Positions 35,181 to 40,136 of a DNA stretch of 40,136 nt are shown here, one piece after another. The translations under genes were made by a program, and so were the position numbers. Below the pieces are notes generated by a model. That model was not told where the DNA came from and did not search any database. It saw only the letters and a list, made by a program, of their open reading frames with translations. The stretch is from Candidatus Pacearchaeota archaeon. GTDB lineage: Archaea; Nanobdellota; Nanobdellia; Pacearchaeales; GW2011-AR1. Every line of letters starts with the position of its first letter. Within the stretch, counting starts at the first letter, position 1. The stretch spans positions 1 through 40,136 of the forward strand of contig JAAOYK010000026.1 of assembly GCA_018221305.1 (NCBI GenBank), given 5' to 3'.

Positions 35181-37187
35181 ATGGTAGAAAAAAAAGGTAG
35201 CGAAGAATTAATTATTGAAGCAAAGTCATTTTTTGAGACATATAAACGAGAAGTTGGTGAAAGTATAAGAAAAGGGAAAAAGGTTGTCTTTGCAAGCTTT
35301 GATGATTTAGCATCAAGTTCTCCAGAACTTGCCGAAGCATTAATCGGGAATCCTGAAGAAGTTCTACAATTATTAGAAACAGCACTTGAAGATACAGGCC
35401 TTATAAAAACTCCACGCTTACGATTTCTTAATCTCCCAGAGACCCAAAAAGTAAAAATCAGAAACATTAGGTCACATCATCTAAATCAATTAATTTATTT
35501 TGAAGGTCTTGTAAGGCAAGCCTCCGAAGTAAGACCACAAGTTGTTAATGCAAAGTTTGAATGCCCTTCATGCGGAACAGTGATTTCAGTCTTACAAATT
35601 GAAAAAAAGTTCCGAGAACCAACACGCTGCTCTTGCGGACGTAAAGGACAATTCAGGCTTTTAACAAAAACAATGGTTGATGCTCAACGTGTCGTTGTAG
35701 AAGAATCACCAGAATCATTAAGCGGCGGGGAACAGCCAAGACGTATCAATATTTTCTTAAAAGAAGACCTAGTTGAACCACACATGGAAGAAAAAACAAC
35801 ACCTGGAAGCAAGGTAAGAATTCTGGGCATACTAAAAGAAGTGCCAGTACCACTTCAGACAGGCTCAATATCTACACGTTTTGATATTGCAATAGAAGCA
35901 AACAATTTAATCCCACTAGAAACAACATATGACGAACTTGAGATAAACGAAGAAGATGAGCGCCAGATTCAAGAACTTGCTGCAGACCCAGAACTTTTCA
36001 AAAAATTGCGAGGAAGTATTGCTCCAGCCATATGGGGTTATGAGGAGATAAAAGAAGCATTAGTTTTGCAGATGTTTTCAGGAGTAAGAAAAGTGTCAAG
36101 CGACGGCACAGTTTCTCGTGGCGATATTCATTTATTTCTTATGGGCGACCCTGGTGTTGCTAAATCAGTTACACTAAAATTTATCTCAGACATTGCTCCA
36201 AAAGGAAGATACATTGTAGGAAAAGCAGCAACTGGTGCAGGTATAACCGCAACAGTAGTAAAAGACGAATTTCTAAAAGGTTGGTCACTAGAAGCAGGCG
36301 CAATGGTTCTAGCAAACAAAGGAGTAGTATGTATTGACGAGATTGAAAAAATGGACGCAACAGACAGAAGTGCAATGCACGAAGCATTAGAACAGCAAAC
36401 AGTAACCATTTCAAAAGCTAATGTACAAGCAACTCTTTCAGCTCAAACATCAGTTCTTGCAGCAGGAAACCCAAAACTAGGTAGATTCGAGCCAACAATG
36501 CCCATTAACGAGCAAATCGATCTACCACCTGCATTAATTAATCGTTTTGATCTTATTTTTATCATGCGCGACATCCCAAACAAGGAACAAGACAATGCAA
36601 TAGCAGATCACGTATTAAATATGCATAAAGGTAACGAACAAAAATCTGCTGTAGAACGTGACATGTTTCGAAAATATATAGCTTATGCAAAACAAAAATG
36701 TAAACCAATTCTTACAGATGAAGCAGTAGATGAAATAAAACAATTTTATGTAAATCTACGAAACAGTGCTTCTGACATTGAAAAACGTACAATTTCAATT
36801 TCTGCCAGACAACTTCAAGGCCTTGTCCGTTTGGCAGAAGCTCATGCAAAATCTCGCCTTTCACTTACTGTTGATCGTGAAGATTCACAAGTTGCAATAC
36901 GCTTAACTAAATATTATATGATGCAGGTTGGTTATGATGCAGAAACAAAAACTTTTGACATTGACCGTTTTACTACCAATACTTCTTCAAGCAAAAGAAA
37001 CAAAATTCTTCTTGTAAGGTCTACAATAAAAAAATTAGAAGAAAAACATGGAAAACAAGTTCCGTTAGACATCTTGCGCGAAGAATTAAAAGATCTTGCA
37101 GACCCAGATTTTGAGGAATCTATTCAAAAACTTAAAAAATCTGGAGACATTTTTCAACCAAAATCAGGTTTTATCCAACTAATATAA
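35181..37187 (+). CDS. mcm: Replicative helicase MCM
   Basis: Zinc motif CPSCGTV...RCSCG; GDPGVAKSVTLKFI Walker A; VCIDEIEKM; LINRFDLIF. Confidence 0.97.
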   Translation: MVEKKGSEELIIEAKSFFETYKREVGESIRKGKKVVFASFDDLASSSPELAEALIGNPEEVLQLLETALEDTGLIKTPRLRFLNLPETQKVKIRNIRSHHLNQLIYFEGLVRQASEVRPQVVNAKFECPSCGTVISVLQIEKKFREPTRCSCGRKGQFRLLTKTMVDAQRVVVEESPESLSGGEQPRRINIFLKEDLVEPHMEEKTTPGSKVRILGILKEVPVPLQTGSISTRFDIAIEANNLIPLETTYDELEINEEDERQIQELAADPELFKKLRGSIAPAIWGYEEIKEALVLQMFSGVRKVSSDGTVSRGDIHLFLMGDPGVAKSVTLKFISDIAPKGRYIVGKAATGAGITATVVKDEFLKGWSLEAGAMVLANKGVVCIDEIEKMDATDRSAMHEALEQQTVTISKANVQATLSAQTSVLAAGNPKLGRFEPTMPINEQIDLPPALINRFDLIFIMRDIPNKEQDNAIADHVLNMHKGNEQKSAVERDMFRKYIAYAKQKCKPILTDEAVDEIKQFYVNLRNSASDIEKRTISISARQLQGLVRLAEAHAKSRLSLTVDREDSQVAIRLTKYYMMQVGYDAETKTFDIDRFTTNTSSSKRNKILLVRSTIKKLEEKHGKQVPLDILREELKDLADPDFEESIQKLKKSGDIFQPKSGFIQLI

Positions 37188-37196
37188 AAAAGAATT

Positions 37197-37592
37197 TTAA
37201 GTATGCACCCGGCTTTTAAAAAATCCTATAAAAGAGGCCACTATAAGCGTAAAAACATGCCCAAGTATAACATCAAGTTTTATCAGATCAAACCTACTTT
37301 CTAAAAAGAACGGAACTACAATCAAAACGTCTAGCGCCATAACAATAACTACAAAAGTTACTCCGAGGATTAATCCTTGTAAAAATCCATAAGTCGCAGT
37401 CATATGAAAATAAATGTTTGCATGAAAATAAGCAAGACTTAAAACTAAAGCAAAAATGATGATCGCAACCCAGTAAATCAAATAATGCCAAAACCCTACC
37501 CGAAGTTTTAATACATAAACCAAAAAAAGAGAAGTTACAAAAATAAATATCCAAAGCACTGTTCCCAAAGCAAACGCTCTTATAAATTTCAT
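37197..37592 (-). CDS. Hypothetical membrane protein
   Basis: Four predicted TM segments. Confidence 0.6.
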   Translation of the reverse strand: MKFIRAFALGTVLWIFIFVTSLFLVYVLKLRVGFWHYLIYWVAIIIFALVLSLAYFHANIYFHMTATYGFLQGLILGVTFVVIVMALDVLIVVPFFLESRFDLIKLDVILGHVFTLIVASFIGFFKSRVHT

Positions 37593-37684
37593 AAAAAAGA
37601 TAGTCTAAAATGATATATAAAATCTTCTAAACCTCTTTTATTGACAACATAAATATTTAAAAATAAAAAATAATTCTTTCCTAC

Positions 37685-38326
37685 ATGTCACCTGAAATAA
37701 GAAAAAGAGAGACAGCATATAAAGTAAAAATTGGGGAACTTTTACGAGCTAACCAGATCTTTGAAGAATCAGAATCTTTAAACAAAAAACTAAAATTCGT
37801 AGAATTAGGCAATAAAAACCTACTTAGAATAAACATTATCGCTAATGTTATTGACAAGTATGAAAGTCAAGGCGAGACACGTTTTGCATCAGTTACAATA
37901 GACGATGGAAGCGGCCAGATCCGTGTTCGTGTTTTCTCAGACCAAATGGACAAGCTTGAAAATATTAATCAAGGTGACACAGTCCTGATAATAGGCATGA
38001 TCAGATCATATAATCAAGAATTATACATCTTACCAGAAATTGTAAAAAAGCAAGATCCAAAATATTTACTAGTTAGAAAACTAGAAATTCAAAAATCAAC
38101 CCCAAAACAAAAAACCCCCCAACAAAAAAAAGAAATCAAAGCTTGGAGAGACTCAGTAGTAGACCTAATAAAAGCTGCAGAAGAACGTGAAGGTATTGAT
38201 AAGGACGAAATAATTCTTACACTTAAAAATGCAAACCCATCAGTTATAAGTCAAGAGATTCAAAAACTTCTTGAAGAAGGCATAATCTATGAACCAAAGC
38301 CAGGCCGTGTCAGGTATCTTGGCTAA
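37685..38326 (+). CDS. OB-fold nucleic-acid-binding (RPA-like) protein
   Basis: RINIIANVIDKYESQGETRFASVTIDDGSGQIRVRVFSDQ...GDTVLIIGMIRSYNQELYILPEIV. Confidence 0.82.
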   Translation: MSPEIRKRETAYKVKIGELLRANQIFEESESLNKKLKFVELGNKNLLRINIIANVIDKYESQGETRFASVTIDDGSGQIRVRVFSDQMDKLENINQGDTVLIIGMIRSYNQELYILPEIVKKQDPKYLLVRKLEIQKSTPKQKTPQQKKEIKAWRDSVVDLIKAAEEREGIDKDEIILTLKNANPSVISQEIQKLLEEGIIYEPKPGRVRYLG

Positions 38327-38388
38327 AAGTTATATCTATTTCAAATTATAATAATTCTTTTAAACAAACAAACACTTATACAAATTAA

Positions 38389-38859
38389 ATGATTCCAGAT
38401 AGAATACGACGCCCACCTGCAAGAAACAGACAACGCCACAAAGAGCTTCAAATAAATTTTCCTAAACAACAATTAAATTTTGCAATATATAATGGATTTA
38501 ATAATATAAGCCCACACCAATTAAGAAGACCAAAAAAATTATTAGAAAATGCAGGATTTACAAACTTCCAGGGCCCAGATTCCTTTTTATTGTTCAATAA
38601 AAGTAACAGAGAATACCAAAGCATTATCTGGACTCCAAATGAAGAAGTGCATTTTGGAGGCATATATACTGACAGAAAAAAAGCATTTAGTAACCTCTCA
38701 GAAGCAATCAGTAACTACCTAGACAAGTTTAGTTCAGAAAACTTAATAATGACTTATCCGCAAGCAGCAGAACAAGTGATAGAACTTTGCAAGTCAAACC
38801 TAAAAAAAGGTCCAATTTTAAGACCATATGAGATAAATATTCTTAAACGTCAAAAATAA
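38389..38859 (+). CDS. Hypothetical protein
   Basis: 156-aa ORF in replication/translation gene neighbourhood. Confidence 0.6.
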   Translation: MIPDRIRRPPARNRQRHKELQINFPKQQLNFAIYNGFNNISPHQLRRPKKLLENAGFTNFQGPDSFLLFNKSNREYQSIIWTPNEEVHFGGIYTDRKKAFSNLSEAISNYLDKFSSENLIMTYPQAAEQVIELCKSNLKKGPILRPYEINILKRQK

Positions 38860-38908
38860 ACAGTCTGCTTTTACAAACCCTTTTAAACCCTTAAATCTCT
38901 ATTTTTTC

Positions 38909-39319
38909 ATGAAAGACGATTATGATAACCTGCTTAATGAGGCATACAAAAAGGTAAAACCAATAGAACATAGCGAACGTTTTGAAATTCCAAAGGTTCA
39001 AGGCCATTTAGAAGGAAATAAAACAATACTAACAAACCTACCTCAAATAGCAACCCACATCAGGCGAGATTTTAACCACCTTTTAAAATTCTTATTAAAA
39101 GAACTAGCAACTTCAGGCGCATTTAAACAAAACAGGGTAATTTTACAAAGAAAAATACCTTCATCAAAAATCAACGCAAAAATTGAAGGTTATGTTAAAG
39201 AGTTCGTAGTGTGTCGTGAATGCACAAAACCAGATACAGAGTTTATCAAAGATAAAGGCTTTTTATTTGTCCACTGCCTTGCATGCGGCGCAAAACACAG
39301 TGTACGAAGCAAGATCTAA
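38909..39319 (+). CDS. Translation initiation factor aIF-2 beta subunit
   Basis: IRRDFNHLLKFLLKELATSGAF...YVKEFVVCRECTKPDTEF...HCLACGAKHSV. Confidence 0.95.
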   Translation: MKDDYDNLLNEAYKKVKPIEHSERFEIPKVQGHLEGNKTILTNLPQIATHIRRDFNHLLKFLLKELATSGAFKQNRVILQRKIPSSKINAKIEGYVKEFVVCRECTKPDTEFIKDKGFLFVHCLACGAKHSVRSKI

Positions 39320-39747
39320 CATCCTTCAGTTCCACTAATTTTCTCAAGCTCCTTATATACACCAGCCATTTCCTTATTAAGTTCTTGCCCATGCTTAAGC
39401 GCTGCAACCAGTTGCGAATGTTCTTGCTTTAACCCCACCTCTTCAGTTTTGTCTATAAGATATTGAGCCAGCTTAGGCTTACCTGCTAGATCCATACCAC
39501 ACAAAGATAAAGTAAACTTAGCCGAATCAGTAAGCGATTGTTCACTCATACAGCCTAAATAACCAACAAAATAAGACTGTTGATCAGAAATCTCCATCCC
39601 CTCAATCTGCCGGTTTATATAATCAATACGCTCCTGTTCACACTTTTTATGAAAATCCCTATCCATCTTTTTACTAAATCTATCAATTATATAAAGATTA
39701 TTATAAAAAATACGCATTTTACGCCTAACAAAGCATTTATAAAACAA
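39316..39747 (-). CDS. Hypothetical protein
   Basis: 143-aa ORF; start may be internal (MDRDFHKKCEQERIDYIN). Confidence 0.5.
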   Translation of the reverse strand: MFYKCFVRRKMRIFYNNLYIIDRFSKKMDRDFHKKCEQERIDYINRQIEGMEISDQQSYFVGYLGCMSEQSLTDSAKFTLSLCGMDLAGKPKLAQYLIDKTEEVGLKQEHSQLVAALKHGQELNKEMAGVYKELEKISGTEGC

Positions 39748-39815
39748 TTTTTCCTATATAAAATAGACAAAATCATTTTGATTTTGAATAAAAATACTCA
39801 CAAGGAGGTCAAAGA

Positions 39816-39965
39816 ATGGTTGAAGCATACTGTGTAAAGTGTAAGAAGAAAGTTGAAATGCAAAAAGGTAAGGAAACAACAACAAAACGTGGAACTCTAA
39901 TGATGAAAGGAAAGTGTCCAGATTGTGGAATTACGGTTTGCAGAATAATGGGCAAAAAGAAATAA
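39816..39965 (+). CDS. Small zinc-ribbon protein (DUF5679-like)
   Basis: MVEAYCVKCKKKVEMQKGKETTTKRGTLMMKGKCPDCGITVCRIMGKKK; strong SD aaggaggtc upstream; below track cutoff. Confidence 0.85.
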   Translation: MVEAYCVKCKKKVEMQKGKETTTKRGTLMMKGKCPDCGITVCRIMGKKK

Positions 39966-39995
39966 TTTTTTTTATTTTTTATTTTTTTATTTTAG
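39966..39995 (+). terminator. Oligo-T archaeal-type terminator
   Basis: ttttttttatttttta...tttttttatttt immediately after the zinc-ribbon gene stop. Confidence 0.55.
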
Positions 39996-40057
39996 TAAGA
40001 TTCTAGGTAAAGTTTTTAAATTAGCAAGTATCTAAAAGTTAGAGACCTCTTTAAAAG

Positions 40058-40136
40058 ATGAAAATTAAGATACATCAGGCATACAGAATAATAGTTGCTT
40101 TGGCTGACACAGAGCTAATAGGTCAATCCTTTGAGG
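40058..40136 (+). CDS. Partial CDS, DUF424-like archaeal protein
   Basis: MKIKIHQAYRIIVALADTELIGQSFE... runs off window. Confidence 0.6.
   Translation, partial: MKIKIHQAYRIIVALADTELIGQSFE

Noticed and set aside
36128-36414. Minus-strand ORFs in MCM
   Set aside because: Antisense to the conserved AAA+ core of MCM
35181-37187. Intein in MCM
   Set aside because: Archaeal MCMs often carry inteins, but this 668-aa ORF has continuous helicase motifs and normal length
1-40136. CRISPR array, prophage or transposase
   Set aside because: No repeat-spacer pattern, integrase, transposase or structural phage motif seen on either strand

Overview
AT-rich archaeal chromosome segment. L15e, TBP, MCM, aIF2-beta, an ATP-dependent DNA ligase and a BHB-intron tRNA establish Archaea. 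A DPANN-type lineage (Woesearchaeota/Pacearchaeota-like) is my inference. The most striking content is a compact minus-strand operon (about 8538 to 2382) whose genes overlap or nearly abut. In transcription order it encodes: a ClpX-like AAA+ unfoldase without the N-terminal zinc domain or a recognisable IGF ClpP-docking loop; a small beta-grasp-like protein ending ...VQEGG|LASLLQ, i.e. an apparent ubiquitin-like precursor needing C-terminal processing; a 468-aa protein with an E2-like C-terminal GLCMG cysteine motif; a JAMM/Mov34 isopeptidase with intact HxHx7SxxD; and a double-Rossmann E1-like (ThiF) enzyme. A wHTH regulator diverges from it. Together this looks like a self-contained ubiquitin-like conjugation/deconjugation system coupled to an unfoldase. 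Elsewhere: a block of small-molecule-modifying enzymes (4 GNATs, nucleotidyltransferase, PTP-like, PHP, APH-like kinase, nucleoside phosphorylase, MFS and ABC transporters), a membrane-anchored PIN protein, an AbrB/MFS locus with paired GTATATAC palindromes exactly 100 bp apart, a tRNA-Gly(CCC) with a 23-nt intron, and an endonuclease V homolog with a catalytic Asp replaced by Pro. No searches were run; family calls come from motif reading.
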